This document shows positions 43,615 to 53,530 of a DNA stretch of 64,000 nt, piece after piece (within the stretch, counting starts at the first letter, position 1; each line of letters begins with the position of its first letter). The notes under the pieces were generated by a model. It searched no databases and was not told the origin of the DNA. It saw only the letters and a list, made by a program, of their open reading frames with translations. Source of the stretch: an uncultured Alphaproteobacteria bacterium (GTDB lineage: Bacteria; Pseudomonadota; Alphaproteobacteria; UBA6615); NCBI GenBank assembly GCA_943787745.1, contig CALSNJ010000003.1, forward strand, positions 278,614-342,613, written 5' to 3'. The translations under genes and the position numbers were made by a program.

Positions 43615-44281
43615 TCTTCCCGAGCCCGCAAAAGCATGAAGGCTTCTGCGGCCAGATATCCGGATTCACCGCCGCGCAACGCCGCCAGCGCGCGGACACC
43701 ATCCTCGCTTCGCGGAAACGGGGGGGCGCAAATTCATCCCCATAGAGGCCTGTGGCCGTGACCTTTCCAGCCAGATGGTCCGAAATATCGATGTAATAAT
43801 TGGCACGGAACGCATCCATGCTCGGGTCGATGCCAAAGCCGGTTTCTGACAGGGTTTCGTAGGCGAGCACCTGCTTGATGGAGTTGTATCGGAACCATTT
43901 GGTGCACGACGCCGCAGCTTCAAAAGAAACCCGATGATCGCTGTGTGTGTCGGCGGGGTGCGGCAGGTAAATTCGTTCGGGTGTGACCTTTGAAACAACG
44001 TCCGAAAACCCGGCAACCACCTCTGCACGGGGCAATTGATCCAGTTCGGCTGCCGGAAACCCAAGTTCGTGAACGTCTGTAAAATTATAGTGCTTTGCTA
44101 CGGTCTCGATTGTTGCGGCGCGTGCAGCAATTCGATCCGCGGCGTAGCCGGCAGCAGACGTCATGGCTGTGACGATGCACCAGTGCACCGAATCCCCCTG
44201 TGCCACATGGCGCAAAATTGCGCCGCCGCATCCAAGGGTTTCGTCATCCGGGTGGGGTGCAACGACGAGAATATTGCTCAT
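43611..44281 (-). pseudogene. PIG-L family deacetylase with a frameshift in a homopolymer near its C terminus
   Basis: The protein starts MSNILVVAPHPDDETLGCGGAIL, the zinc-binding AHPDDE motif of the PIG-L family, and continues with DTHSDHRVSFEAA-like ligands and the DISDHLAGK loop. At a run of seven G on the plus strand (43719-43727) the frame changes; in the next frame SEDGVRALAALRGGESGYLA and a TAA at 43611 complete the family C terminus. One base added or two removed restores a protein of about 223 residues. PIG-L enzymes de-N-acetylate GlcNAc-type sugars. An error in the homopolymer is likely. Confidence 0.85.
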
Positions 44282-45162
44282 AGATAGCTTCCGGTTTTTG
44301 GCAGAGTTGTAAAACTGTGTTCAAGAATTCGGACGGCGCCTTCACCACATTTCACGACGACACCATCCGGCGCAGCACGGATCACCTTGCCGGGCTCAAG
44401 GTTCTCGGGACAAGCTGCGACCACTTCAACCTTGCTGATGATCGCTTCCCCGTCGGGGGTTGTGCATGTTGCACCGGGATAAGGGGACGTAAGCGCGCGA
44501 ACCAGATTGTGGACAGACGTGGCACTCATCCGCCAGTCGATGCGCCCATCCAGCGCGCTTCGTTTGCGCCAGGTGTTGCCGCCATTCGATGGTTGCGGTT
44601 GTGGGACGAGCGAGCCGTCGACGAGACGGGGCACAAAGCGCTTTAATTGTGTCGGGGCGAGGCTCTGAATTTTTGTGTAAAGCGTACCCGCGTCATCATC
44701 CACAGCAATGGTGACGGGCTCCTGGTCAAGTATGGGGCCGGTGTCTGCGCCGTCATCCATCAGGAAGAATGTTGAGGCCGTTTCGGTCAGTCCGCGCGCA
44801 AGGGCCCAAATGATGGGGTGCCGTCCGCGGTTCTGTGGAAGTGCTGCGGGGTGATAGCCGATCACGCCCCGGGTGGCGATTTCCAGAATTTCTGGGGGCA
44901 GAATGCGGTTCCACCCGATGCAGAAGATTGCATCGGGTTCCCGGGCTTTGATCCAGTCCGCCAGATCATCGGTGCTGGTTTCGTCAGCCTCCAGGCAGGG
45001 CACTTCGAGCGCGCGCGCGTCATCCGCGAGAGATGCGAAATCGCTGCCATGTGGTGAGTGTTTTCGCGTGACAATGCCGACAATGGCGACGTCGGGGAGG
45101 TCGCTCAGTGACCGGAGCACTGTGCGGCTGAAGAGAACGGATCCGATAAAAACGACGCGCAT
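44278..45162 (-). CDS. Formyltransferase family protein (methionyl-tRNA/sugar formyltransferase-like)
   Basis: The 294-residue protein has the formyltransferase core: VVFIGSVLFSRTVLRSL, CIGWNRILPPEILEIATRGVIGYHPAALPQNRGRHPI with the catalytic Asn-His-Asp series (N and H in GYHPAALPQNRG, D in DDGADTGPIL), and a C-terminal LTSPYPGATC domain as in Fmt. It overlaps the PIG-L gene by four bases. The pair is typical for surface sugar modification: N-deacetylation followed by N-formylation. Start MRVVFIGS is the start of homology. Confidence 0.88.
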   Translation of the reverse strand: MRVVFIGSVLFSRTVLRSLSDLPDVAIVGIVTRKHSPHGSDFASLADDARALEVPCLEADETSTDDLADWIKAREPDAIFCIGWNRILPPEILEIATRGVIGYHPAALPQNRGRHPIIWALARGLTETASTFFLMDDGADTGPILDQEPVTIAVDDDAGTLYTKIQSLAPTQLKRFVPRLVDGSLVPQPQPSNGGNTWRKRSALDGRIDWRMSATSVHNLVRALTSPYPGATCTTPDGEAIISKVEVVAACPENLEPGKVIRAAPDGVVVKCGEGAVRILEHSFTTLPKTGSYL

Positions 45163-45325
45163 ATCGTCATATCCACTGGGAGGGTCAGCATTCTGCGGAC
45201 GTGTGACCGGAACGCCTGTAGTGACGACAATCTCACGTGGGATGGCGATTCGGCACGCAGGCATTGAGGTTATCGCACCGAGACGCTTCCCTTGAATCGC
45301 GGCGCTCGTTTAGGGTCTGCGCGAT

Positions 45326-46009
45326 ATGCGGACCCTCTATCATCTCTGGCTCTGCCCCTATGCGCGCAAGGTTCGTATCGTCCTTGCTGAAAAGAAGCTC
45401 CCGTTCGAACTGGAGCTCGAAAAGGTCTGGGAGCGCCGCGACGAATTTCTGGCTCTGAACCCTGCGGGCGAAGTTCCTGTCCTGATCGAATCCGTCGAGG
45501 ATGACGCGCCGCCGCTGGTCATGGCGGATTCCACGTCCATCTGTGAATATCTTGAGGAATTCAGCCCGCAGCCTTCGCTGATCAGCGGAAGTGCTGTTGA
45601 GCGCGCAGAGGTAAGACGACTGACCGCGTGGTTCGACCACAAGTTTCAGCGTGAGGTCACAGTCAATCTCGTCGATGAGAAGATCAACAAACGCTTTTTG
45701 GGGCTGGGCGCGCCATCGTCTTCCGCGATACGAGCCGGTCACACCAATATCGCGGTCCACCTGTCCTATATCGAGTATCTGATGGAACGCCGGAACTGGC
45801 TTGCCGGGGAAAGCTTTTCCATGGCGGATGTTGCGGCGGCGGCGCAAATCTCCTGTGTAGACTATGTCGGGGATGTCCCGTGGGAAGGTTTCCCTGAAGC
45901 CAAGACATGGTACGCGCGGATTAAATCGCGGCCGAGCCTGCGCCCCATTCTGGCCGATCATATTCCGGGTATTCCGCCACCCAAGCACTACGCCAATCCT
46001 GATTTTTAG
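45326..46009 (+). CDS. fzlA: FtsZ-binding GST-like division protein FzlA
   Basis: The 227-residue GST-fold protein starts MRTLYHLWLCPYARKVRIVL and has LNPAGEVPVLIE, ADSTSICEYLEEF, FDHKFQREVTVNLVDEKINK, YIEYLMERRNWLAGESFSMAD and a C-terminal DHIPGIPPPKHYANPDF. The long conserved helix and C-terminal tail match FzlA, which binds FtsZ and links it to septal cell wall synthesis in Caulobacter. It is called from memory of the family, so a generic GST remains possible. It is convergent with the TPR gene. Confidence 0.72.
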   Translation: MRTLYHLWLCPYARKVRIVLAEKKLPFELELEKVWERRDEFLALNPAGEVPVLIESVEDDAPPLVMADSTSICEYLEEFSPQPSLISGSAVERAEVRRLTAWFDHKFQREVTVNLVDEKINKRFLGLGAPSSSAIRAGHTNIAVHLSYIEYLMERRNWLAGESFSMADVAAAAQISCVDYVGDVPWEGFPEAKTWYARIKSRPSLRPILADHIPGIPPPKHYANPDF

Positions 46010-46032
46010 GATTTGTGACGGCCGTTGTGGGG

Positions 46033-46815
46033 CTACTCGACCTTGACGTCCATCTGTTCGAGCCCCGCACGTGCTGCCCGACCCGCTGCAGAATCCGGCG
46101 TGATTGAAAGAACTTCCAGCCAAACAACCCGGGCATCTTCGAGCGCACCTGCTTTTGCGTACAGGGCCCCCAGTTCGACCAGCGCATCGGGTTGCTGGGG
46201 CGCAAAATCGAGGACCCTGTCGATGTCATCGCGGGCGAGGTCATCAATGTCGAGCAGGCGATAGGCGGCGGCCCGAAATATCATGGCATCAATATGGTTG
46301 GGCGCGCGATCAAGGGCGGCGGAGAAATCGTCGATGGCGTCCCAGTATTCACCTGCGCGGGCCAAGGCTTCGCCACGGTCAATCCATAGCTCCGGGCTGC
46401 TGCCATCCAATGCGATCGACTTGCTGAGAATCTCATGGGCGCGGTCGAGATCGCGCAACTGGAGCCATACGGTCCCGGCCTGACCCAGTACGGATGCACG
46501 TTCAGCGTCCGAAGCATCCGGCATGGCATCCGCCAGTTCCTCCAGCCGCTTGGCGGCCTCGTCCATCTGACCCAGACCGAACAGGGCAAGTGCGACACAG
46601 TGCAGGGCCGGTGGCCCGCCGCCTTCGTCGCGCCAGGCGATTGCAGCTTCGAAACCTGCTTCCGCGTTTTCCTGTGTTCGGGCAATACACGTACGATAAG
46701 CCTCGGTTTCCGGCAGTTCGGACAGTCGAAGTGCCTGCGCATGTGTCACGCCCGATCCCGCCGTGGTGAAGACAGCGGCGAGAAGGGCCAAAGTGAGGAT
46801 CATTGGACGGCGCAA
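46033..46815 (-). CDS. Secreted tetratricopeptide-repeat protein
   Basis: The 260-residue protein has a signal peptide (MILTLALLAAVFTTAGSGVTHA, cleavage near AHA-QA) and several TPR units, for example SPELWIDRGEALARAGEYWDAIDDFSAALDRAPNHIDAM and PDALVELGALYAKAGALEDAR. TPRs mediate protein contacts in the periplasm. The function is unknown. It is divergent from the SDR gene. Confidence 0.88.
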   Translation of the reverse strand: MRRPMILTLALLAAVFTTAGSGVTHAQALRLSELPETEAYRTCIARTQENAEAGFEAAIAWRDEGGGPPALHCVALALFGLGQMDEAAKRLEELADAMPDASDAERASVLGQAGTVWLQLRDLDRAHEILSKSIALDGSSPELWIDRGEALARAGEYWDAIDDFSAALDRAPNHIDAMIFRAAAYRLLDIDDLARDDIDRVLDFAPQQPDALVELGALYAKAGALEDARVVWLEVLSITPDSAAGRAARAGLEQMDVKVE

Positions 46816-46897
46816 TACACAGGCTCCTATTGTGCTGACCTTGGTCTAGCAGCGTAGCGGAGTCTGCGCAAAATTCTGTCTGACAACGGAGCGTAAA

Positions 46898-47770
46898 ATG
46901 TCTACGAACGTGATGTTCGTTTTTGGTCTGGGCTTCAGCGCAAAAGCATTGTCCGCGCAGTTGATCCAGCAAGGTTGGATCGTACGTGGGACAACCCGCA
47001 GTGCGGAGAAAGCGGGTGCGCTTGCGCAAATGGGTATCGAGGCCCACCTCTTTGATTCTGATTCGCCTCTGGCGGATCCCTCTGTGCTCGATGGTGTGAC
47101 TCACCTTTTGGCGTCTGTGCCACCGGGCAAGGATGGGGACCCGGTTCTGATCCATCATGGAAAAGATATCGCTGCACGTGCTTCGCATATCGGCTGGGCA
47201 GGATACCTCTCAACGACGGGCGTTTACGGAGACCGTGGAGGCGACTGGGTGGATGAAAGTTCGGTGCTTGAGCCCTCCACCGAGCGGGGTAGACGACGTG
47301 TCGCGGCCGAAAATGACTGGTGCAACCTGTTTCGGAATCACGGATTGCCGGTCCATTTGTTCCGCCTTGCCGGTATCTATGGGCCGGGTCGCAATGCGCT
47401 GGAGACTGTCAGGCAGGGCAAGGCCCGTCGCGTCATAAAGGAAGGGCAGGTGTTCAGCCGTACTCATGTTGCCGATATTGCTGCGGTGCTGGCGGCTTCG
47501 ATCGCGCAGCCAAACCCGGGCGTGGCCTATAATGTGTGTGACGATGATCCCGCTCCGCCACAGGATGTGATCGCGCATGCATGTGATTTGCTCGGGGTGA
47601 CGCCGCCACCCGAGATTGCATTTGAAGATGCAGAGCTGTCGGACATGGCGCGGAGTTTTTACGCTGAATCCAAACGTGTCTCGAATGCCCGGATCAAGGA
47701 CGAGTTGGGCGTGGAACTGATCTATCCCGATTACCGGGCGGGTCTTGACGCATTGTTGATGGAGAGCTGA
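46898..47770 (+). CDS. NAD-dependent epimerase/SDR family protein (YeeZ-like)
   Basis: The 290-residue protein has the YeeZ-like Rossmann start VFGLGFSAKALSAQLIQQGWIVRGTTRS, the segment GYLSTTGVYGDRGGDWVDES, FRLAGIYGPGRNALE and VADIAAVLAASI. The YxxxK is shifted: GVYGDRGG has Tyr but no following Lys in the usual spacing. Members of this group lack a known substrate. It overlaps the convergent hydrolase by 40 bases at the 3' ends. Confidence 0.86.
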   Translation: MSTNVMFVFGLGFSAKALSAQLIQQGWIVRGTTRSAEKAGALAQMGIEAHLFDSDSPLADPSVLDGVTHLLASVPPGKDGDPVLIHHGKDIAARASHIGWAGYLSTTGVYGDRGGDWVDESSVLEPSTERGRRRVAAENDWCNLFRNHGLPVHLFRLAGIYGPGRNALETVRQGKARRVIKEGQVFSRTHVADIAAVLAASIAQPNPGVAYNVCDDDPAPPQDVIAHACDLLGVTPPPEIAFEDAELSDMARSFYAESKRVSNARIKDELGVELIYPDYRAGLDALLMES

Positions 47771-48570
47771 TCGCAGAGAGTTTCGACAATCCGGGTGAGC
47801 CGCGCGAGATCTTCTGGTGCGGACAAGCGGTGATCGCCGTCCTTTATCAGGATCAGCTCCACATCGGTTGAGGTCAGCGCATTCATGAGTTTCTCGGATT
47901 GAGCCCAGGGGACATCAAGGTCTGCGGTCCCATGAATCAGGCGTGCGGGAATATCGAGTTCCAATGGTGCGGCCAGCACAAGATTGTCCCGGCCATCTTC
48001 GAGGAGCGCGCGTGTGATGATGTAGGGGTTTTCGGAATATTCCGACGGGGCTTCGTAAAAGCCATTTTTCTCGATCTGTGCGAGCACCTCTTTACCCAGC
48101 CGTGCGGGCATCAAATCCGTGGTGAAATCCGGCGCGGCGGCGATCGTCACGAGCCCCGAGATCCGCTGTCCCGGTCCGTCCTGGCCGAGTTCACGGCCCA
48201 GAAGGGCCGCCATCCAGCCACCCATTGAAGAGCCCACGAGAACCAGCCCAGCGCCCAGTCCGGGGACGGCCTTGCCGGCGTGACGGATGACGCAAAGCGC
48301 GTCCGCACACCACCGCCCGATGGTGCCGTCGCGAAACGCGCCGCCGGATTGGCCGTGTCCGGAATAGTCTAGACGCAGGAAGGCGCGTCCGCTTTCTTGT
48401 GCCCAATTCTCCAAAACGGTTGCCTTCTGGCCCGTCATGTCAGACATAAAGCCACCAAGGAACACAATGCCGGGTCCCGATTCGGGGCGCGTCGCCGGTG
48501 TTGCCGCAAATGCCAACCGCGTGCCGTCTTCGGCTTCGATATATTCGAGTGAGCTGTCGGTGGAGATCAT
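47731..48570 (-). CDS. Alpha/beta hydrolase (ABHD10-like)
   Basis: The 279-residue hydrolase has LRLDYSGHGQSGG, the nucleophile elbow VGSSMGGW, a late Asp in HGTADLDVPWAQS and His in DGDHRLS. The GFMSDMTGQKA segment before the first helix is typical of ABHD10-like depalmitoylase/esterase homologs common in Alphaproteobacteria. It is divergent from the GT4 gene, with 33 bases between the starts. Confidence 0.88.
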   Translation of the reverse strand: MISTDSSLEYIEAEDGTRLAFAATPATRPESGPGIVFLGGFMSDMTGQKATVLENWAQESGRAFLRLDYSGHGQSGGAFRDGTIGRWCADALCVIRHAGKAVPGLGAGLVLVGSSMGGWMAALLGRELGQDGPGQRISGLVTIAAAPDFTTDLMPARLGKEVLAQIEKNGFYEAPSEYSENPYIITRALLEDGRDNLVLAAPLELDIPARLIHGTADLDVPWAQSEKLMNALTSTDVELILIKDGDHRLSAPEDLARLTRIVETLCDQLSINNASRPAR

Positions 48571-48603
48571 AGAAACGAAACGCCGAGCAGGAACGCAGAC
48601 CGG

Positions 48604-49857
48604 ATGAACGAGGTTCCAAACTCTAGCACCACGCAGGATGCTGCGCGAAGCGCCGAAAATGCGCGCAGCGACACAGCGGCACGCCTTCCTGTGGTCTTAC
48701 AGGTCCTGCCGTCACTCGATATCGGCGGTGGCGGTGTGGAGCGGAGCGCGATTGATGTGGGTGAGGCGCTTGTATTGGCGGGCAAGAAAGCCGTCGTGGC
48801 CTCCGAAGGCGGGCGGCAGGTGGTCGAACTCGAGCGCCGTGGCGTCAAACACATTGCCTTGCCGCTGGCGTCCAAGAACCCGCTGGTCATCCGTCGCAAC
48901 ATCCGCCGACTGGCCGAGGTCATCGAACGGGAGAAGATCGAACTCGTTCATGCACGTTCGAGGGCGCCTGCCTGGAGTGCACGCGCAGCGGCCCGGGAAA
49001 CCGGCGTTCCGTTCGTGACCACATTTCATGGCACCTACAATTTTGGCACGGGCCTGATGGGTGACCTCAAGAAGCGCTACAACGCTGTCATGATCGATGC
49101 AGACGCGGTCATCGCGAACTCCAATTTTATCGCAAGCCACATCGCCGAAAACTACGGGCTGTCTGGCCCGAAAGTTCATGTGGTGCCGCGCGGGATCGAC
49201 ACCGCGCGCTTCGATGCTGAGGGCTTCAATCCCAATCGCATGATCGAGGTTGCGACCCGATGGCGCGTGCCCGATGACAGCATGGTCGTACTGTTGCCCG
49301 GACGGCTTACTCGCTGGAAAGGTCAGCTTCTTTTTATTGAGGCGCTGGCAGAATTGAAGTCCCGGCGCGGCCCAGACAACTTCAACATCACCGGTCTGCT
49401 TGTGGGCTCTGATCAGGGACGGGAAGCCTATCGCAAGGAACTCGAAGACCAGATCGAAGAGAAGGGCCTTGCTGGCAATGTGCAGATTGTCGGGCATTTT
49501 GACGACATGCCCGCGGCCTACATGCTCTCTGACGTTGTCGTGTCAGCCTCGACCGATCCAGAAGCCTTTGGTCGCGTCATCGCCGAAGCGCAGGCCATGG
49601 GTCGTCCAGTGGTGGTGGCTGACCATGGCGGCGCTGCCGAACAGGTTGTTGAAGGCGTGACAGGCTGGCGGTTTGCGCCGGGCGATCCGCAGGAATTTGC
49701 CGCGGCTCTGGAAACCGCGTTGACACTCAATGTGGATGCACGCGCAGAACTGGCGGTGCACGCATCCGACCATGCGCGCTCGAAATATGCCAAGTCGGGT
49801 ATGTGTGCATCGACTTTGCGGATTTATGCCTCCGTCTTTGAAAGCCATAAAAATTGA
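48604..49857 (+). CDS. Glycosyltransferase family 4
   Basis: The 417-residue GT-B enzyme has LQVLPSLDIGGGGVERSAIDVGEALV (acceptor-side loop), VPFVTTFHGTYNFGTGLMGDLKK, LPGRLTRWKGQLLFIEALA and VSASTDPEAFGRVIAEAQAMGRPVVVADHGG with the E-x7-E nucleotide-sugar motif. It probably acts in LPS or capsule synthesis; the N-terminal 30 residues are variable. It is followed by the GT9 gene with a start overlap (TTGA), forming one operon. Confidence 0.92.
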   Translation: MNEVPNSSTTQDAARSAENARSDTAARLPVVLQVLPSLDIGGGGVERSAIDVGEALVLAGKKAVVASEGGRQVVELERRGVKHIALPLASKNPLVIRRNIRRLAEVIEREKIELVHARSRAPAWSARAAARETGVPFVTTFHGTYNFGTGLMGDLKKRYNAVMIDADAVIANSNFIASHIAENYGLSGPKVHVVPRGIDTARFDAEGFNPNRMIEVATRWRVPDDSMVVLLPGRLTRWKGQLLFIEALAELKSRRGPDNFNITGLLVGSDQGREAYRKELEDQIEEKGLAGNVQIVGHFDDMPAAYMLSDVVVSASTDPEAFGRVIAEAQAMGRPVVVADHGGAAEQVVEGVTGWRFAPGDPQEFAAALETALTLNVDARAELAVHASDHARSKYAKSGMCASTLRIYASVFESHKN

Positions 49858-50786
49858 GTGACGCGGCCCGGCGCATACTTGTGATCAAGCTTGGCGCGTT
49901 GGGCGATGTTGTGCAGGCAACCGGCCCGATGGCCGCAATCCGCGCCTATCACAAGGACGCGCATATCACCCTTTTGACCGGCCCGGCCTATCGGGAATTT
50001 CTCGAGGCCAGCAACTGGTTTGACGATATCTGGGTCGACAAACGTCCCGGCTGGCGGAATTGGCGGGAATGGTTCTGGCTGCGGCATCGTCTCAAGCGTG
50101 GAAGGTTCGACCGGGTCTATGATTTGCAGACCTCCGATCGCTCGAGCAGCTATTTTCACATCATGCTGCCCGGACATCGACCCGAGTGGTCCGGTATTGC
50201 GCGGTTTGCCTCGCATCCACACGCCAACAAGAAACGCGACGACATGCACACGGTTGAGCGACAGGCCGAACAGCTGGCGATGGCCGGACTCAACGATGTG
50301 CCCGCGCCGTCTCTTGATTGGGTTGCCGCAGATATTTCGCGGTTCGGGATCGAGAAACCGTATGTCCTGCTGGTGCCGGGCGGCTCGGCCCATCGCCCCG
50401 AAAAACGCTGGCCGGTGGGCTCATACACGGAGCTGGCTCGCCGTTTGGAAGCCAAAGGTGTGACGCCCGTTTTGATCGGCGCGGGTGCGGATGCCCATGC
50501 GACCGGGACGATTGATTCGTTCTGCACGGGTGCGCGGGACCTGACAGCTGAGACAAGCTTTGCTGAAATTGTCGCCTTGGCACGTGGTGCTGTCGGTGCT
50601 GTCGGCAACGATACCGGCCCCATGCACATTATTGCGACGGCGGGTTGTCCGACGGTTTCGCTGTTTTCTTTTGCCTCGGACCCGGCTCTTTGTGCCCAAA
50701 AGGGCCCCGATGTGACTATTCTGCGCAGAGACCTTTTGACCGAACTTTCGGTCGATGAGGTTGAAGCGGCGCTCAAGCTGGATTAA
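49854..50786 (+). CDS. Glycosyltransferase family 9 (heptosyltransferase-like)
   Basis: The 310-residue GT9 enzyme has ILVIKLGALGDVVQATGPMAAIR at its N terminus, LLVPGGSAHRPEKRWP in the centre and GNDTGPMHIIATAGCPTVSLF at the C terminus, the three heptosyltransferase signatures. It likely adds a heptose or similar sugar to the LPS core. It starts at a TTG overlapping the GT4 stop; no better start is near. ThrS follows after 39 bases. Confidence 0.92.
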   Translation: MSDAARRILVIKLGALGDVVQATGPMAAIRAYHKDAHITLLTGPAYREFLEASNWFDDIWVDKRPGWRNWREWFWLRHRLKRGRFDRVYDLQTSDRSSSYFHIMLPGHRPEWSGIARFASHPHANKKRDDMHTVERQAEQLAMAGLNDVPAPSLDWVAADISRFGIEKPYVLLVPGGSAHRPEKRWPVGSYTELARRLEAKGVTPVLIGAGADAHATGTIDSFCTGARDLTAETSFAEIVALARGAVGAVGNDTGPMHIIATAGCPTVSLFSFASDPALCAQKGPDVTILRRDLLTELSVDEVEAALKLD

Positions 50787-50825
50787 ATCCCGCCTTCACC
50801 TTTTATCTTTTAGTATGGGGACGAT

Positions 50826-52781
50826 ATGTCCGAAGTAGCATCCGCCGACCAGATTACGATCACGCTGCCTGATGGCAGCGCGCGCACCCATGCGCGCGGC
50901 GTGACCGGCGCGGAGGTCGCGGCGGATATAGGTCCGGGTTTGGCCAAAGCTGCCTTGGCCGTAAAGGTCGATGGGGAAATCCGTGATCTGGGTCGCCCCA
51001 TTGATGCCGACAGTGCTCTTGCGATCATCACCATCAAGGATGAGGATGCGCTGGAGCTGATCCGTCATGATGCCGCCCACGTGCTGGCCGAAGCCGTGCA
51101 GGAATTGTTTCCGGGCACGCAGATCACCTTCGGTCCATCGACCGAAGACGGCTTCTATTATGACTTCCATCGGGAAGAGCCGTTCTCCACGGAGGACTTC
51201 GAAACCATCGAGAAGAAGATGGAAGAGATTGTCAGCCGTGACGAGCAGATCATTCGTGAGGTCTGGACCAAAGACGAAGTCCGCGAATTTTTCACGAAGG
51301 AAGGTGAGAGCTTCAAGGCGGAGTGGGTCGGCGAACTGCCCGAGGGTGAAGACATCACCATGTATCGTCAGGGCGACTGGGTTGATCTGTGTCGTGGTCC
51401 GCATTTGCCGTCCACGGGCAAGCTGCCGAAAGCCTTCAAGCTGATGCGTGTGGCCGGCGCCTATTGGCGTGGCGATGCAGCGAATCCGCAGTTGCAGCGA
51501 ATCTACGGCACGGCGTGGCGGAACGAGAAGGAGCTCAAGGCTCATCTGTTAATGATCGAAGAGGCTGAAAAGCGCGATCATCGCCGAATCGGCCGCGAGA
51601 TGAACCTGTTCCACATTCAGGAAGAGGCCGTCGGTTCGGTGTTCTGGCACGCCAATGGCTGGACGCTCTATCGCGTGGCCGAGGATTACATGCGCTCGCG
51701 TCTCGATGATGCGGGATATATCGAAGTGAAGACGCCGCAGCTCGTGGATCGCGCGCTCTGGGAGCGCTCGGGCCATTGGGAAAAGTTCCGCGAACACATG
51801 TTCACGATCGATGCCGAGGATGAACGTGTCCTCGCCGTCAAGCCGATGAACTGCCCCTGCCATGTGCAGATCTACAGCCATTCGGGCATGGTGAGTTATC
51901 GGGACCTGCCGATCCGCATGGCCGAGTTCGGCTCATGCCATCGCTATGAGCCCTCGGGCGCATTGCACGGCATTATGCGGGTGCGTGCGTTCACGCAAGA
52001 TGATGCACATATCTTCTGTCGCGAAGATCAGATCGTGGCCGAGACCAAGGCCTTCTGCGAGTTGCTCCAGTCGGTCTATCGCGATTTCGGGTTTACCGAG
52101 GTTGCCGTGAAATTCTCTGACCGGCCCGAAGTGCGGGCTGGAGATGATGCGACCTGGGATCGTGCCGAGGCTGCCTTGATGGAAGCCACCCGTGCGGCGG
52201 GCCTCGATTTTACGCTCAACCCGGGCGAGGGTGCCTTCTACGGACCGAAGCTGGAATTCGTGTTGCGGGACGCTATTGGGCGAGACTGGCAGTGCGGCAC
52301 CCTGCAGGTGGACTTCGTGCTTCCCGAGCGTCTGGACGCGACCTATATCGATGAAGACGGTGAGAAAGCCCGTCCGGTGATGTTGCATCGTGCGATTCTG
52401 GGCTCTTTCGAGCGGTTCCTGGGCATTCTGATCGAGAATTATGCCGGGCGCTTCCCGCTCTGGCTGGCGCCGGTTCAGGCGGTGATCGCGACGATCACCA
52501 ATGATGCCGATGATTATGCCGAGGAAGTGGCTGCGGCCTGTCGCGCAGCAGGGTTGCGGGTCGAAGTTGATACCCGTAATGAGAAAATCAACTACAAGGT
52601 CCGTGAGCACAGTCATTTGCATGTGCCCGCGATCCTCGTTGTTGGACGCCGGGAGGCCGAAGAAGGCACGGTTGCCGTTCGACGCCTGGGGTCGAAAGAT
52701 CAGGAAGTACTTGCGTTGGCGGACGTGGTCGGCAAACTTAGCGCTGAAGCGCAAAGCCCGGCCGTCGATGACGCCGCGTAA
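50826..52781 (+). CDS. thrS: Threonyl-tRNA synthetase
   Basis: The 651-residue enzyme has an N-terminal TGS domain ([24 protein letters not shown]), the editing domain ([21 protein letters not shown] and [12 protein letters not shown]), class II motifs 2 ([21 protein letters not shown]) and 3 ([18 protein letters not shown]), the zinc Cys in MNCPCH, and an anticodon-binding domain. It charges tRNA-Thr. No T-box leader is seen upstream. infC follows after 51 bases. Confidence 0.98.
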   Translation: MSEVASADQITITLPDGSARTHARGVTGAEVAADIGPGLAKAALAVKVDGEIRDLGRPIDADSALAIITIKDEDALELIRHDAAHVLAEAVQELFPGTQITFGPSTEDGFYYDFHREEPFSTEDFETIEKKMEEIVSRDEQIIREVWTKDEVREFFTKEGESFKAEWVGELPEGEDITMYRQGDWVDLCRGPHLPSTGKLPKAFKLMRVAGAYWRGDAANPQLQRIYGTAWRNEKELKAHLLMIEEAEKRDHRRIGREMNLFHIQEEAVGSVFWHANGWTLYRVAEDYMRSRLDDAGYIEVKTPQLVDRALWERSGHWEKFREHMFTIDAEDERVLAVKPMNCPCHVQIYSHSGMVSYRDLPIRMAEFGSCHRYEPSGALHGIMRVRAFTQDDAHIFCREDQIVAETKAFCELLQSVYRDFGFTEVAVKFSDRPEVRAGDDATWDRAEAALMEATRAAGLDFTLNPGEGAFYGPKLEFVLRDAIGRDWQCGTLQVDFVLPERLDATYIDEDGEKARPVMLHRAILGSFERFLGILIENYAGRFPLWLAPVQAVIATITNDADDYAEEVAAACRAAGLRVEVDTRNEKINYKVREHSHLHVPAILVVGRREAEEGTVAVRRLGSKDQEVLALADVVGKLSAEAQSPAVDDAA

Positions 52782-52832
52782 GGTGCAACAAAACAGTTTC
52801 AAGTCTGAACGAACCACAAAAGGAGAACGGTA

Positions 52833-53372
52833 ATCGCTAGACGCCCTGTAGATGTGAGCCCCCCAAAACGTGAGGGCCCACGGATCAATGAAGATATTGA
52901 AGTTTCCGAAGTCCGACTTGTTGCCGAAGATGCCGAGCAGCTCGGCATTGTCTCGCTGGAGGCTGCGCTGCAGCGCGCGGCTGATGCCGGGATGGATCTC
53001 GTTGAGGTTTCGCCCAACGCGTCCCCGCCGGTTTGCAAGATCATCGATTACGGCAAACTGAAATACCAGGAACAGAAGAAGAAGAACGAGGCGCGCAAGA
53101 AGCAGAAGACCATCGAGGTCAAAGAGATCAAGCTTCGCCCGAACATCGACACACATGATTATGACGTGAAGATGCGCAGCGCCCGCCGATTCATTGACGA
53201 TGGTGACAAGGTAAAGGTCACCCTGCGGTTCCGTGGCCGTGAAATGGCCCATCAGGATCTGGGCGCACAGGTTCTCGAACGTGTGCGCGGCGAACTCGAC
53301 GAAATCGCAAAGGTCGAGCAGATGCCGAAGATGGAAGGCCGTCAAATGGTGATGGTTATGTCCCCGCGCTAG
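52833..53372 (+). CDS. infC: Translation initiation factor IF-3, with ATC start codon
   Basis: The 179-residue factor reads from ATC at 52833 as [19 protein letters not shown], preceded by AGGAG 7 bases upstream. The next in-frame GTG (52854) would remove the first seven residues and lacks a ribosome site. The body has [21 protein letters not shown] and [22 protein letters not shown], with [13 protein letters not shown] at the end. IF-3 rejects non-AUG start codons, and its own rare start codon (AUU in E. coli) gives feedback control; AUC would serve the same role here. Confidence 0.95.
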   Translation: MARRPVDVSPPKREGPRINEDIEVSEVRLVAEDAEQLGIVSLEAALQRAADAGMDLVEVSPNASPPVCKIIDYGKLKYQEQKKKNEARKKQKTIEVKEIKLRPNIDTHDYDVKMRSARRFIDDGDKVKVTLRFRGREMAHQDLGAQVLERVRGELDEIAKVEQMPKMEGRQMVMVMSPR

Positions 53373-53398
53373 CGGCGTCCGCTACCGATTAATTACAG

Positions 53399-53432
53399 AA
53401 AGCCCCGTGCGGAGATCGCCCGGGGCTTTTTT
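53399..53432 (+). terminator. Rho-independent terminator after infC
   Basis: The inverted repeat AAGCCCCG ... CGGGGCTT closes a loop of GC-rich bases and is followed by six T. It lies 27 bases after the infC stop and ends the thrS-infC unit. Confidence 0.9.
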
Positions 53433-53442
53433 GTTCACGGAT

Positions 53443-53518
53443 CGTCATGCGCAGGCTTGACCCGCGTGTCTCAATGCCGGTCCTTCAATAGATGCCCGGA
53501 TCAAGTCCGGGCATGACG
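53443..53518. repeat. Dispersed palindromic repeat, two halves
   Basis: The left half is CGTCATGCGCAGGCTTGACC and the right half GCCCGGATCAAGTCCGGGCA followed by TGACG. It is the same intergenic family as at 16391, lying right after the terminator and before the convergent esterase gene. Confidence 0.85.
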
Positions 53519-53530
53519 AGAAACACCAAG

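Noticed and set aside
51933..53345. A 470-codon open frame on the minus strand
   Set aside because: It runs antisense across thrS and infC, which are both certain; composition is typical of shadow frames in GC-rich DNA.
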